From assembly GCA_017399965.1 (NCBI GenBank), contig JAFQAP010000016.1, positions 117,489 to 181,488 on the forward strand: a stretch of 64,000 nucleotides of DNA, in the 5' to 3' direction. The DNA comes from Clostridia bacterium. Its GTDB lineage: Bacteria; Bacillota; Clostridia; Oscillospirales; CAG-382. The stretch's first letter is position 1, and the number at the start of each line of letters is the position of its first letter. The notes beneath the pieces are model-generated. The model saw only the letters and a list, made by a program, of their open reading frames with translations, made no database searches and was not told the origin of the DNA. This document shows positions 51,723 through 59,951 of this stretch, piece after piece. The position numbers were made by a program, and so were the translations under genes.

Positions 51723-52703
51723 ATGTTCGAAGATGCACCCGAGATCATCCGCTCTTTTCTTTCTTATAAGTTGAACATACAAAACCGTTCTCCCTTAACT
51801 GTTTCCGAGTATTACCTTGATCTACGCACTTTTTTTAGGTTTTTATTCCTTAACCGCGGTGATACCGATGAGACCGAATTGGAAAGCGTGGATATTTCAT
51901 CGCTTGACATTTCGTACGTGGAATCTGTTACAACCGCTGATATATACGATTATCTTTTGTGGCTTGCCGAAAAGGGCGTAAAAGCTGTTTCCAGATCCAG
52001 AAAACTTTCGGCTATACGTGCGTTTTTCAAGTATCACACGGCAAAATCCCATTTGATCAAAACAGACCCGTCCGAGCATATAGACTCCCCTTCCGTTAAA
52101 CGTAAGCTTCCGAAATTTCTGTCGCTGGAAGAAGCAAACGCTTTGTTGGATTCTGTGGATATGTCGGATGACAACGGTGAACGTGATTATTGCATACTTA
52201 CTCTTTTTTTAAACTGCGGTATGCGTCTTTCCGAGCTTGTTGGAATTAATCTTTCCGATCTGAGCCATGACCTTACACAGCTTACCGTTACCGGTAAAGG
52301 CAGCAAACAGCGTAACATATACCTTAATCAGGCTTGCAAAGACGCGGTGCGTGCTTACCTAAACGTCCGCGGACGCAACGCTACCAAACACGGAGATACA
52401 ATCAAGGATAAAAATGCGCTGTTTCTTAGCAGCAGAAACAGCCGCATATCCAATAAGACAGTACAATGGACGGTTAATAAATACCTTGAAAAATCCGGCT
52501 TAAGCGGAAAAGGATATTCGGTGCATAAACTTCGTCATACCGCGGCAACGCTTATGTATGACCATGGCGGTGTTGATGTGCGATTACTTAAAGAAATCCT
52601 CGGTCACGAGCAGCTTAATACCACCCAGATATACACACACGTATCCGACAGACAAATAGAACAGGCAATGGAAAAAAATCCCCTTGCAAACAAAAGGAAA
52701 TAA
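51723..52703 (+). CDS. XerC-like tyrosine recombinase
   Basis: 326 residues with all catalytic residues: Arg168 (NCGMRLSEL), Lys195, His268 and Arg271 (HKLRH), His295 (LGHEQ), Tyr304 (IYTHV). Xer recombinases resolve chromosome dimers at dif. GAGGTG is 6 bases before the ATG at 51723. An insertion of about 20 residues before Lys195-domain strands makes it longer than XerC (about 300). The partner may be the XerD-like protein 3.5 kb away. Confidence 0.88.
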   Translation: MFEDAPEIIRSFLSYKLNIQNRSPLTVSEYYLDLRTFFRFLFLNRGDTDETELESVDISSLDISYVESVTTADIYDYLLWLAEKGVKAVSRSRKLSAIRAFFKYHTAKSHLIKTDPSEHIDSPSVKRKLPKFLSLEEANALLDSVDMSDDNGERDYCILTLFLNCGMRLSELVGINLSDLSHDLTQLTVTGKGSKQRNIYLNQACKDAVRAYLNVRGRNATKHGDTIKDKNALFLSSRNSRISNKTVQWTVNKYLEKSGLSGKGYSVHKLRHTAATLMYDHGGVDVRLLKEILGHEQLNTTQIYTHVSDRQIEQAMEKNPLANKRK

Positions 52704-52704
52704 A

Positions 52705-53427
52705 ATGCTTATAAAGAAATATTCAGTCAATGAAAATCATTGCGATAAAGATGGCAAAATCAAGCTTTCCGCTCTTCAGCTGTTTATGCAGGAATGCGCA
52801 GGAGAAGATTTTGATTCATACGGTATAACAGGATCGGAAATGCGCAAAAACGGCATGGCGTTTGTTTTAACCCGTGTGGCTTTTGATATTTATAATGAAA
52901 TATGCGCAGGCGATGTTGTGGAGGTTCTCACCGCCCACGATCATATAGAAGGTATCAGCCTTGTGCGCGAATTTGTTATAACCTCGCAAAAAGGATACTG
53001 CTGCCGTGCTACGACGATATGGATATTGCTTAATCTCGGCACACGGCGTATTATGCGTCCTACCGCGCTTGAGCATTATCCCCCTACCCTTAATTTGTTT
53101 AAAGAGCAGGTTGAATACGAAAAAAGAGTGTTTACAAAGGATGAAAGTCCTGAACCCGTCTGCGATATATTGATCGACAGCAGTTATATAGACGAAAACG
53201 GACACGTGAACAACACCTATTATCAGGATTTTGTTGCCAAAGCTGTCGAAGGCAGATATTGCGACAGATTTCTCTCCCACATTCAGATATCATATCTGCA
53301 CGAGATTTTTGAAGGCGAATCAATAACAGTGTCCGGCATTTTTGAAGATGATGTTGCAAGACTGCGTGCTGAAAACGGTGATAAATATTCGTTTGAGGCA
53401 GTGGTTAAATTCAGGAGTAAACAATGA
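52705..53427 (+). CDS. Acyl-ACP thioesterase
   Basis: 240 residues, two hot-dog domains of the PF01643 family. [16 protein letters not shown] opens domain one and [14 protein letters not shown], with the catalytic Asn/His region, opens domain two. It releases fatty acids from acyl carrier protein. It begins one base after the xerC stop and overlaps smpB by 4 bases. Confidence 0.85.
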   Translation: MLIKKYSVNENHCDKDGKIKLSALQLFMQECAGEDFDSYGITGSEMRKNGMAFVLTRVAFDIYNEICAGDVVEVLTAHDHIEGISLVREFVITSQKGYCCRATTIWILLNLGTRRIMRPTALEHYPPTLNLFKEQVEYEKRVFTKDESPEPVCDILIDSSYIDENGHVNNTYYQDFVAKAVEGRYCDRFLSHIQISYLHEIFEGESITVSGIFEDDVARLRAENGDKYSFEAVVKFRSKQ

Positions 53428-53885
53428 GCAATAATTCCAAACGAATAATAGCTACCAATAAAAAAGCATACCACGATTTCTTTGTTGACGAAACCTACGA
53501 AGCCGGTATTGAGCTGTGCGGTACGGAAGTAAAATCTCTGCGCCAGGGTGCAGTGAATATGAAGGACAGCTTTTGTATTATAAAAAACGGCGAGATAGTT
53601 GTTCACGGTATGCATATAAGCCCCTACGAAAAGGGAAATATATTCAACAGACAGCCTTACCGCGACAGAAAGCTGCTTATGCATAAAAAGGAGATACTCA
53701 AGCTGTTCGGTCAGGTCGGTCAAAAGGGATATTCCGTTATACCCCTTTCGATGTATTTTGTTGGAAAATGGGTAAAAGTTGAGATCGGTCTGTGCAGAGG
53801 TAAAAAGCTTTATGATAAACGTGAAACAGAAGCCAAAAAAACTGCACAGCGAGATATAGAAAGAGCATCTGTAACCAGGTCTTGA
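53424..53885 (+). CDS. smpB: SsrA-binding protein SmpB
   Basis: 153 residues. [26 protein letters not shown] and the basic tail [13 protein letters not shown] are diagnostic. It brings tmRNA to stalled ribosomes. The ssrA gene follows 37 bases later, a common Firmicute pairing. Confidence 0.97.
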   Translation: MSNNSKRIIATNKKAYHDFFVDETYEAGIELCGTEVKSLRQGAVNMKDSFCIIKNGEIVVHGMHISPYEKGNIFNRQPYRDRKLLMHKKEILKLFGQVGQKGYSVIPLSMYFVGKWVKVEIGLCRGKKLYDKRETEAKKTAQRDIERASVTRS

Positions 53886-53910
53886 ATTTTAACACGGTCT
53901 GTGGTATAAT
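53882..53910 (+). promoter_or_regulatory. Promoter of ssrA
   Basis: TTGAAT (53882-53887), 17 bases, TATAAT (53905-53910). The -35 box overlaps the smpB stop codon. Confidence 0.88.
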
Positions 53911-53922
53911 ATGCTCACGTTT

Positions 53923-54274
53923 GGGGGCGTAAAGGTTTCGACGGGGATCTTGAGGCTTTGTAAGCGAGCAGAAGCGTGCGACTTCTTTAAAACGCATAAT
54001 TTTTAAAAATAAACGCTAACAATAATTTAGCTATCGCTGCCTAACTTATGGCGGCCGTCATACCGAAGAGTACTGCGGCTTCGGTTATGGCGTGACACAG
54101 CAGTGAACATGAACACGGTCAAGCTTTGCCCCGTGTCAGGTATTAATGAAGCTACCGCTGTTTTCAGCGCGACGGTTCGCGGTTAACGGCGGGAAATCAA
54201 TAAGCCGTATACGCTCGTAGAAAGCGGAGCGGATGGGTTTTCGGACAGGGGTTCGATTCCCCTCGCCTCCACCA
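53923..54274 (+). ncRNA. ssrA: tmRNA (SsrA)
   Basis: 352 bases. The ends GGGGGCG and CGCCTCC pair with one G-T, discriminator A and CCA are encoded, and the T arm CAGGG-GTTCGATT-CCCT is present. After the upstream TAAAC the tag reads GCT AAC AAT AAT TTA GCT ATC GCT GCC TAA (54015-54044), giving the peptide ANNNLAIAA. Pseudoknot-like GC hairpins follow the tag. Paired with smpB upstream. Confidence 0.96.
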
Positions 54275-54275
54275 T

Positions 54276-54313
54276 GAAAAACGATAAGTTTCGACAGAAA
54301 CTTGTCGTTTTTC
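54276..54313 (+). terminator. Terminator of ssrA
   Basis: A 16-bp stem (54276-54291 with 54298-54313) containing one T-G pair and a 6-base loop; the 3' arm ends in TTTTTC. Confidence 0.85.
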
Positions 54314-54315
54314 AA

Positions 54316-54480
54316 TGATATCCGTTCCTTGCGGAACGGGTGATATATCTTCGATATGATATCCACCTTCGGTGGGTGATATATGCCTGCGGCATATGAA
54401 GGAACGGATATTATATCATGCTTGCAAAGCAAGTATATCACACGGCTTGCCGTGTATCATATCGCGTCAGCGATATATCA
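54316..54480. repeat. Symmetrical multi-hairpin element with TGATAT/ATATCA spacers
   Basis: Seven short hairpins in 165 bases: 54322-54339 (CCGTTCC), 54345-54357 (ATATC), 54363-54375 (CCACC), 54381-54397 (ATATGCC), 54421-54433 (CTTGC), 54441-54454 (CACGG) and 54459-54476 (ATATCGC), all with 3-4 base loops. Left-half spacers read TGATAT, right-half spacers ATATCA (four of each). GATATCCGTTCC at 54317 also pairs with 54401-54412, 11 of 12. No reading frame. It looks like a mobile palindromic element. Confidence 0.8.
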
Positions 54481-54545
54481 TTATTTTTGCAGGAGTTCGA
54501 ATTCATACGTAAAAACAGAAAAATATCTTTTTTTGTATAAGAAAT

Positions 54546-54564
54546 GCCCCGCGTAATGCGGGGC
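54546..54564 (-). terminator. Terminator of the secreted-protein gene
   Basis: GCCCCGC/GCGGGGC, 7-bp stem with GTAAT loop, followed by ATTTCTTATA on the minus strand and TTTTG on the plus strand. Confidence 0.7.
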
Positions 54565-54569
54565 TTTTG

Positions 54570-56039
54570 CTATGAATTCGTATTGCTTTTGGCTTTTCTT
54601 CGGCGCTCTTTAATTAATACCACGATAAGTGTGATAAACCCTCCGCAAAATATTAAAAGAACAAAAAACGGTATAGGTCCGCAGAATTGGAAAAGGAAAA
54701 AGAATGCATCGCCTAAAAAGCCGAATATACTTTTGCTTTTCTCCGGAGATTCGGATTCTGATAAACAGAACACCAATTCGTTTTCGGGTAGACCATTAAA
54801 AGTAGCTGTATAACCGTTTTCTGTTTTTGTAAAGTCGGAAACAGTGCTGTCGGTGAGGTAAAACGGCGTGTTTATAACAACTTCAAGCAAACCGAAATCC
54901 GCCCATTTTCTTGCAGGCGACAAAAGATACGTGTAAGTATAAACAAACGGCGTGTAGGTTCCGTCAATTTCCGGGTATATGGGTGCGGTTACGGAGTTTA
55001 CCAGCCGTTCCCCCGGTTCAAGCGTAAGATCATATTCGTACCAACGGGTGAGATAATCGTCAAAGTGTGTATCAAAATAACCGTATCTTTCGCTGCTTAT
55101 AACATTATCTTTAAAAAAGCACACGGCTGCATTATACCAATCGTGGCGCATAATGCCCGAATCAGAATTGTAGTTTGCAAAGACGTATTCTTCAAATGTA
55201 ATTTTCTGTGTTTTGTCTTTATTAAAGATAACTTCTCCGTCTACTTCATCTCCGTTAAAGCGTGTAAGCTGCCAATCAAAATCACCATCCGGAGCTTCGC
55301 CGATAAAGTATACTTCGATCGTACCGTCATCATCCGCGCCGATGCTGATTTTGCCTTTGTCTTCTGAAAATGAGAAACCGCCGTATCTGCTTTTTACATA
55401 AAAAATGGTTTTAGTGTTGTCGCATTCAAACGTGGCGGTAATACGGACATTTTTCGGATTGCTTTCTTTGCAGTTTAAAGTATAAGAATAAAGCGTTACG
55501 GGAGTTTCAAAAGTCAGCAGTTCATCATCGATATATCCGTCTGAAAGTGAATTAAGACCATCTTCAATGGAAAACTCATACCAAGTTGAATTTGAATATG
55601 TATAACGGGTTGTTTTGTCTATATGCGTACCGTTTACGGTAATATCGTACTTATCTGTGTCGATTATCGGGATATGCTTTCCGGAAGAATCATAAATATA
55701 TGCGTAATTAGGAAGATTACCGTAAGGAAAAACCAATGTTGCGTTTACCGTGTAATCTGTAGGATTATAAAAATAATACTCCGCCGTAACTTTACCGTCG
55801 TATTGTAAAAAAGATTCGGCGTTTTCATAATCATTTTTCGGGATTTCGTTAAGATCAAATGAAAGATATTCTTTTTCAACGATTAAAGGGCACTCGCCTT
55901 CCGTTATAAAAATTCCGGAGGCTGTTACTCCGCTCCAGTATCGCGGTGCAGAATTTGCACTACCGGAAATAGGGAAACAGAGCAATATAACGACTATTGA
56001 AAGAAAAACGGAAAACAGCTTAATTGTTCTGTACTTCAT
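54570..56039 (-). CDS. Secreted or wall-side membrane-anchored protein, unknown
   Basis: 489 residues. Signal peptide (about 1-29, ending SGSANSA), a long beta-rich outer part and a C-terminal membrane helix (455-478, PFFVLLIFCGGFITLIVVLI) with a basic RRRKAK stop. The outer part has YYFYNPTDYTVNATLVFPYG, suggestive of a beta-sandwich surface protein; no catalytic motif. The ATG at 56039 is 13 bases from AAAGGAG, rather far. Transcription starts from 56187-56215 and passes through an attenuator-like leader. Confidence 0.65.
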   Translation of the reverse strand: MKYRTIKLFSVFLSIVVILLCFPISGSANSAPRYWSGVTASGIFITEGECPLIVEKEYLSFDLNEIPKNDYENAESFLQYDGKVTAEYYFYNPTDYTVNATLVFPYGNLPNYAYIYDSSGKHIPIIDTDKYDITVNGTHIDKTTRYTYSNSTWYEFSIEDGLNSLSDGYIDDELLTFETPVTLYSYTLNCKESNPKNVRITATFECDNTKTIFYVKSRYGGFSFSEDKGKISIGADDDGTIEVYFIGEAPDGDFDWQLTRFNGDEVDGEVIFNKDKTQKITFEEYVFANYNSDSGIMRHDWYNAAVCFFKDNVISSERYGYFDTHFDDYLTRWYEYDLTLEPGERLVNSVTAPIYPEIDGTYTPFVYTYTYLLSPARKWADFGLLEVVINTPFYLTDSTVSDFTKTENGYTATFNGLPENELVFCLSESESPEKSKSIFGFLGDAFFFLFQFCGPIPFFVLLIFCGGFITLIVVLIKERRRKAKSNTNS

Positions 56040-56085
56040 AATGTTAAAGAAACTCCTTTCGACAACGTTAATATGATAACCACAC

Positions 56086-56181
56086 AAAAAAAACACAGAC
56101 TTATCCGCAAAAGTACGGAGTCTGTGTTACGGCTTCGTTTTTACAGCGAAGAGATTATTAATTGAAAACTCCGCTTTGTGT
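56086..56181 (-). promoter_or_regulatory. Leader with terminator and possible antiterminator
   Basis: A 10-bp stem AACACAGACT/AGTCTGTGTT (56092-56128) followed by eight T residues on the minus strand lies between the promoter and the secreted-protein gene. GCGGAGT near the start of the leader (56168-56174) can pair over 7 bases with ACTCCGT (56115-56121) inside the terminator 5' arm and loop, which would prevent termination. No known riboswitch class recognised. It could also be a separate small RNA of about 95 bases. Confidence 0.55.
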
Positions 56182-56186
56182 TATTT

Positions 56187-56215
56187 ATTATATCACGTTC
56201 AAATACATTTGTCAA
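56187..56215 (-). promoter_or_regulatory. Consensus sigma-A promoter
   Basis: Minus-strand TTGACA (56210-56215), 17 bases, TATAAT (56187-56192): a full match to consensus, unusually strong for a gene of unknown surface function. Confidence 0.88.
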
Positions 56216-56221
56216 CACACA

Positions 56222-56247
56222 AAAAGGCAGAAGATAATCTTCTGCCT
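56222..56247 (-). terminator. Terminator of the acyltransferase gene
   Basis: AGGCAGAAGA/TCTTCTGCCT, 10-bp stem with TAA loop, then TTTTTGTG on the minus strand. Confidence 0.88.
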
Positions 56248-56256
56248 GAAATTTTA

Positions 56257-57081
56257 TTAAATAGTCTTTTTGTAATTGTTAATATTTTGATCCTCGTTGT
56301 ATGTAGGATCGCCCGGGTTAATACCGTTCATAACCTGCATAACGTGGTATGCCTGCTTATGTAAAACATCGGTCGCATCTTTGGGCGGGAGAGATTGATC
56401 AGGAAACAGCGGCTCGCCGATATGAAGATCCGCACAGGGATTTTTGGAGAAAAGTCTGCCTATCCCCTTTCGTTCACGGAAAGAAATGGACATAGGGATA
56501 ACAGGCTTGTTGTGAGAAACAGCGTACTGGAAAACCGCCTTTTTTAAAGGACGGATATCGGGATAATAAAACCACATTGAACCTTCCGGGAAAAAGTGGA
56601 TCCATTTTCCGTCTGCCAAGCCTTTATTAAGTGCTCTGTTGAATTTCGCAAGAGCACGGAAATTATGGGTGGGAACGGGCATACCGCCTACCCAGCGGAT
56701 AAGCGGTCCGTTGGGACCTTCAAAATTTGTTTTCCACGCGGGAAAATACTGCATATGAGGGCGGATAGCCTTTAGCACGCATAGATAATCCCACATAAAA
56801 ACGTGGTTGCATATAGTTATTGCCCCGTCTTTGTATGCGGCTTTGTGCTTTTTGTAGTTTTCCTTACCATATATTCTTAACCCGTGGCGTATGGTAACAA
56901 CAGGAAACACAACGGTATTTAACAAAGCAAACAGAACACCCCTCTTGAATTTGTTGAACGGCGTTTCGTCAAGATAATTATAATTCTCGTCAAAATTCGT
57001 ATCCCGAAGGTGTTTTACGGTGATCATATGCTCATCGGACTTTTCGGGATATTCATAATCAAGGTCGTGTCTGTAATACAT
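56257..57081 (-). CDS. PlsC-like 1-acyl-glycerol-3-phosphate acyltransferase
   Basis: 274 residues. Catalytic His93-x4-Asp98 in NHVFMWD and the substrate motif FPEGS at 164-168 are present. One hydrophobic segment near residue 50-66. It probably makes phosphatidic acid or acylates a related lipid; the 35-residue polar N-terminus is not usual for PlsC. ATG at 57081 is 7 bases after GGAG. Confidence 0.82.
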   Translation of the reverse strand: MYYRHDLDYEYPEKSDEHMITVKHLRDTNFDENYNYLDETPFNKFKRGVLFALLNTVVFPVVTIRHGLRIYGKENYKKHKAAYKDGAITICNHVFMWDYLCVLKAIRPHMQYFPAWKTNFEGPNGPLIRWVGGMPVPTHNFRALAKFNRALNKGLADGKWIHFFPEGSMWFYYPDIRPLKKAVFQYAVSHNKPVIPMSISFRERKGIGRLFSKNPCADLHIGEPLFPDQSLPPKDATDVLHKQAYHVMQVMNGINPGDPTYNEDQNINNYKKTI

Positions 57082-57168
57082 CAAAAATCTCCGCATACAA
57101 TTTTTAATATGATATCATATTTATCTGTAAAATTCAACACGTTTTTTGAATTTTTGAGCATATTAATC

Positions 57169-57197
57169 TTGACTGCCATAAACGAATATGGTACAAT
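57169..57197 (+). promoter_or_regulatory. Promoter of the lipoprotein gene
   Basis: TTGACT (57169-57174), 17 bases, TACAAT (57192-57197), about 80 bases before the ATG. Confidence 0.75.
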
Positions 57198-57279
57198 ATA
57201 TAGACAAGATAATATGATATAACATCTATATCTTTGAAAAATAGCGTTTTTCTTACTATTCAAGGTTACGAGGTCTTTT

Positions 57280-58593
57280 ATGAAAGATTTTAAATATATT
57301 TTGCTTTGTTTTACGTTGGTTTTACTGTTGCTTGCCGCTTGCGATACCACGAGCAATACTTCTTCACCCGTTTCGGATACCGAAAGCGATGCTTTTGAGG
57401 AAATTTCTACGGAGGATGGTGTTTCGGAGCCTGACGTTTCATCTTCCGAAGAAGTATGTGAATATTTGGTTTACGTGGTTGACGGTACCGGAAATCCGGT
57501 TGAGGATGTTAACGTTCTTCTTTCCGGCGGCGTATTTCAGGCTTTCACTACCACAAACAGCAAAGGAATTGCTAAATTTACCGTAAAAAAAGCCGAATAC
57601 AAAGTAGAAATTAATTTTTCCGATAAATATTACTGCGTTCGTAATGAATACAACTTAACCGAAGAAGAAACTTCTGTTACGTTTACTCTTATAAAGAAAA
57701 ATGGTGCTTCGGGTCAGCTGCAGGCTTACTCCCCTTCCAATGATTTCGTTGAATACGATTATTATGAGGTAAACGAGGGACTGTATTTTGCTCCCGTTAC
57801 GGGCGGTGAAATGACATATTTTCTGTTTGTTCCCGCCCTTCCCGGCACATATGAGATATATGCGGAAGCCGATACGGAAACAGAGATAGGATTTTACGGT
57901 TCTCTTTTCCTTGTTCTGCAGGATACTCTGTATGAGCCCGTGGACGGTAAGATAAAATTTGATATTCATGATTACAATATCGGCTCCACAAAGGATACCA
58001 CCACATCTTACGTTATAGGTGTAAAGGCTAAAAACGGCGGTGATACAAATTGTATTTTGCACGTTGACCGCACCGGTGAACCTTCTTGGTCAATTGAAGA
58101 CGAACCGTGGCAGGATGCAGTTGCAAACGAAAAATATCTTGTTAAATATAATGGTGAAAAAAATAAAACTCTTGTAAATATCGATGTTATACAAGAACCT
58201 GTCGTTGTTATTAACCAAGAGGACGGATATTACCACCTCGGTTCCGAAGACGGACCTCTGGTTTTGGTACGCATTGATTCTGATATAGATTATCTTTACG
58301 CTTCTTTAGCGGATATTTGCGATACCAGTACCTTTGGCGCATATTTTTACGATGATGACGGCAACTTCGAATACAGAGAACGTTACAACGATCTCGTTTA
58401 CCAATATAAAGAGATATGCGATGATAACGGTGTTTGTCCTCTTAACCCCCAGCTTGCCGAGATGATTAAGAATGTAGGCGAATATAAACAGTGGTGGTCT
58501 TCTCCCGAATCTTACGACTATATTTTCGGCGACAAACCCGTTTACCAATATCAGGATTATGCATGGCTGTTTTGCTGCTGCTATTACGAGTAA
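57280..58593 (+). CDS. Lipoprotein with a transthyretin/CNA-B-like domain
   Basis: 437 residues. Signal and lipobox LLAAC (Cys21), a Ser/Glu/Asp-rich spacer (22-58), then a small beta domain YLVYVVDGTGNPVEDVNVLL...ITKFTV-like (61-125) as in prealbumin/CNA-B folds, then two further beta regions. The C-terminus has CCCYYE. No enzyme motif seen; likely a surface lipoprotein that binds a ligand or partner. Confidence 0.65.
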   Translation: MKDFKYILLCFTLVLLLLAACDTTSNTSSPVSDTESDAFEEISTEDGVSEPDVSSSEEVCEYLVYVVDGTGNPVEDVNVLLSGGVFQAFTTTNSKGIAKFTVKKAEYKVEINFSDKYYCVRNEYNLTEEETSVTFTLIKKNGASGQLQAYSPSNDFVEYDYYEVNEGLYFAPVTGGEMTYFLFVPALPGTYEIYAEADTETEIGFYGSLFLVLQDTLYEPVDGKIKFDIHDYNIGSTKDTTTSYVIGVKAKNGGDTNCILHVDRTGEPSWSIEDEPWQDAVANEKYLVKYNGEKNKTLVNIDVIQEPVVVINQEDGYYHLGSEDGPLVLVRIDSDIDYLYASLADICDTSTFGAYFYDDDGNFEYRERYNDLVYQYKEICDDNGVCPLNPQLAEMIKNVGEYKQWWSSPESYDYIFGDKPVYQYQDYAWLFCCCYYE

Positions 58594-58606
58594 TAAATTA
58601 AATGCA

Positions 58607-58634
58607 AAGAGAGACGTTTTAAAGCGTCTCTCTT
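58607..58634. terminator. Bidirectional terminator
   Basis: AAGAGAGACG/CGTCTCTCTT, perfect 10-bp stem, between convergent genes; its 3' half covers the stop of the XRE gene at 58619. Confidence 0.8.
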
Positions 58635-59764
58635 AACTTTTTGTATCGCGGAATATTATTTAAGCATTCAAAGCAAGGATTAAAAATTATATCTTTTGCT
58701 GCTTTTACTGGGTCCTTGTAGACCGCGGTTCCTTCATAACCGTACGAAAAACTGTATTTTTTTAACAAAGGTGAATTGAGTATGTTTGTTCGGTTGTAGT
58801 GCTTTGCTTGTTTTTTAAAATAATCCACGCATTCTTCGAGCAAATCTACGGCTTCTTCAAAACGGTTTAGTTTCACAAGGCAATATGCGGGGAACAGATA
58901 AAGGGGGTAACCTTTATCGTGAAAAGGAGGAATGTACTCGTCATTACGGTAAACCGACGAAATAAGAGCTTTTACAGTTTGGTAGCAGTATAGAGCTTCT
59001 TCGTATTGTTCTCTTTCTCTGTAAAGATTTGCAAGCATAATAATCTGATGTCCCAACGCCTCTAAAAGATGTTTAATATTTGTACAGTGAAGGGTTTGCT
59101 GTTTTTCTTTATCTCCCGCCTTCCACATCAGATCAGCCATGCGTATATCACGTGTGTTTGAGATATTGTTTGGAAAGCTTTCTGTAATCTCCGATGCAAG
59201 GTTCCAGCGGCTTTGCTGCGCATAAAGATCGGTTAAGCTTCGTTTTGCGCACAGAATATCATTAATATCGTTAGAATACTTAATAACCAGTTCTGCCCAG
59301 GAGATCCGTTGACGAATTAAGCTGTCTACTCCGTCTTTGCCGATCAAATCTATAATTTCTTCACTGTTACATTCGACAAGCATCTCCGAAAAACAGAATG
59401 CGTTACACAGTATGGTTGAATTACCCGGAAAACGGCGAATGGCATCACGGTACATTTCGATAATTTTAAGTCCCGTTTCCGCTTCGTCTTCCGGTTTTAC
59501 GTTTTCTTGCATTTTAAAGATCTCATCAAGTGCTTTTTCCGCTTCCTCAATTTTGTTGCCGTTATTAATTCCGAACAAAACATCTGCTGAAACTCCGAAA
59601 AGATTTGCCAGTGGGACGACATTTGAGATATCCGGCATACCGATATTGTTTTCCCATTTAGAAACTGCGGCTGAAGAAATGTTAAGCTGTTCCGCAAGGG
59701 CTTCTTGTGTTAATCCCCTTTCTTTACGCAATTTTTTTATTATATCACCTATGGTTTCTCTCAT
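58619..59764 (-). CDS. XRE-family regulator with helical-repeat domain (1)
   Basis: 381 residues. HTH at 5-60 with QEALAEQLNISSAAVSKWE, then about 300 residues of helix pairs resembling TPR (QYEEALYCYQTVKAL, RFEEAVDLLEECVDY), as in RRNPP-type peptide-sensing regulators. GGAGG is 6 bases before the ATG at 59764. Divergent from a similar regulator 187 bases away. Targets unknown; it may sense a peptide or metabolite. Confidence 0.78.
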   Translation of the reverse strand: MRETIGDIIKKLRKERGLTQEALAEQLNISSAAVSKWENNIGMPDISNVVPLANLFGVSADVLFGINNGNKIEEAEKALDEIFKMQENVKPEDEAETGLKIIEMYRDAIRRFPGNSTILCNAFCFSEMLVECNSEEIIDLIGKDGVDSLIRQRISWAELVIKYSNDINDILCAKRSLTDLYAQQSRWNLASEITESFPNNISNTRDIRMADLMWKAGDKEKQQTLHCTNIKHLLEALGHQIIMLANLYREREQYEEALYCYQTVKALISSVYRNDEYIPPFHDKGYPLYLFPAYCLVKLNRFEEAVDLLEECVDYFKKQAKHYNRTNILNSPLLKKYSFSYGYEGTAVYKDPVKAAKDIIFNPCFECLNNIPRYKKLRETL

Positions 59765-59793
59765 AATTACCTCCATATTTTTATTACTTTGAC

Positions 59794-59822
59794 ATTATAA
59801 CAAAACTTTTTGCACATTTGAA
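59794..59822 (-). promoter_or_regulatory. Promoter of XRE regulator 1
   Basis: Minus-strand TTCAAA (59817-59822), 17 bases, TATAAT (59794-59799); -35 weak. Confidence 0.55.
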
Positions 59823-59881
59823 GCGATAGACCGTATGTTTTGATTTAACTGTAGGTTGAATTATTATCACCTATGTTTCCA

Positions 59882-59909
59882 TTGCATTTAATTATGCCGG
59901 TGATATAAT
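59882..59909 (+). promoter_or_regulatory. Promoter and operator-like palindrome of XRE regulator 2
   Basis: TTGCAT (59882-59887), 16 bases, TATAAT (59904-59909). Downstream is AACGGTCCGTT (59919-59929), a palindrome with one-base centre that could bind one of the regulators. Confidence 0.6.
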
Positions 59910-59951
59910 AGTATTGTAAACGGTCCGTTAAAATATTTTGAGGTGAATACA

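Noticed and set aside
52705..53427. Integron or mobile cassette around the xerC-like gene
   Set aside because: Neighbours are core genes (thioesterase, smpB, ssrA), no attC sites or transposase are seen, and the promoter and spacing look native.
54316..54480. CRISPR-like array
   Set aside because: Spacers are the repeated part and the hairpins differ in sequence and length; no cas genes in the window.
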